A DNA stretch of 64,000 bases from Tsukamurella sp040611135 (lineage in GTDB: Bacteria > Actinomycetota > Actinomycetes > Mycobacteriales > Mycobacteriaceae). Below are positions 63,911 to 64,000 of the stretch, one piece after another. Positions within the stretch are counted from its first letter, which is position 1. Each line of letters begins with the position of its first letter. Location: NCBI RefSeq assembly GCF_040611135.1, contig NZ_JBEXNL010000017.1:27460-91459 (forward strand), read 5' to 3'. The notes beneath the pieces are model-generated. The model was not told where the DNA came from and made no database searches. It worked only from the letters and a program-made list of their open reading frames with translations. A program made the position numbers and the translations under genes.

Positions 63911-64000
63911 ATCTTTCATGAGGTGGCCGTCCCGTCCTGATCGGTTTCGGATTGGTGTTTTCGGGCGCGGTTCGGGATTGTGGGCATGGCGTTGCGGCCC
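63906..64000. other. Junction sequence at the window end
   Basis: Beyond the ISL3 homology, a minus-strand frame enters from the right edge (MPTIPNRARKHQSETDQDG) and stops at 63916. This may be the end of a third element that interrupts the ISL3 copy. Too short to classify. Confidence 0.35.

Overview
The window is about 70% G+C, densely coded DNA from a mycolic-acid-type actinobacterium (order Mycobacteriales). The support is a single-chain type I fatty acid synthase with its own AcpS, the mec-cysO-cysM cysteine pathway, DUF3558 lipoproteins, a mycobacterial-type haemophore-like protein, an LCP cell-wall ligase, an L,D-transpeptidase and WXG-type secreted proteins. Gene content fits genera such as Tsukamurella or Gordonia, but the genus is a guess. 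Gene order from dinG through pncB, clpS, mec-cysO-cysM, a rhomboid protease, an MBL hydrolase, rph and rdgB follows, as I remember it, the Rv1329c-Rv1341 block of Mycobacterium tuberculosis. It differs by a large catabolic insertion and by missing murI.

Layout. 1-4.5 kb: end-truncated dinG and two regulator/target pairs (LysR with a SnoaL-like protein, TetR with an alpha/beta hydrolase). 4.5-13.4 kb: a purine-to-glycerate catabolic region. One operon (uraD, uraH, uricase, permease) oxidises urate towards allantoin; a second (hyi, glxR, gcl, glxK) converts glyoxylate to phosphoglycerate. Both promoters carry the same CRP/GlxR-like element. A divergent two-gene unit with a YheO-type HTH protein may be the local regulator. 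13.5-14.3 kb: a Phd/VapC toxin-antitoxin pair. 14.3-21.7 kb: NAD salvage (pncA, pncB), clpS, sulfur-carrier cysteine synthesis, rph and rdgB. 21.8-30.5 kb: a cytosolic subtilase with a small propeptide-like partner, LCP protein, lipoprotein, haemophore-like protein, tRNA-Leu, an acyl-CoA synthetase and a DEAD-box helicase.

30.6-39.6 kb: a giant SF1 helicase-nuclease, two DUF3558 lipoproteins, an AroE-like dehydrogenase, two WXG/ESX-like genes diverging from an 81-bp palindrome, and a sirtuin. 39.9-55.1 kb is the lipid core: fas, acpS and an 1820-residue single-chain biotin-dependent carboxylase, which together could supply malonyl-CoA, activate the carrier domain and build fatty acids. 55.5-61 kb: acyl-CoA dehydrogenase, peroxiredoxin, a second LysR, type II NADH dehydrogenase, L,D-transpeptidase and a small membrane protein. 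From about 61.1 kb the sequence changes: G+C falls, genes are broken or orphan, and the window ends in nested IS3 and ISL3 remnants.

A property of the whole window is that the octamer GACGGTGC/GCACCGTC occurs about 65-70 times by eye up to 60.3 kb and not at all in the terminal island.
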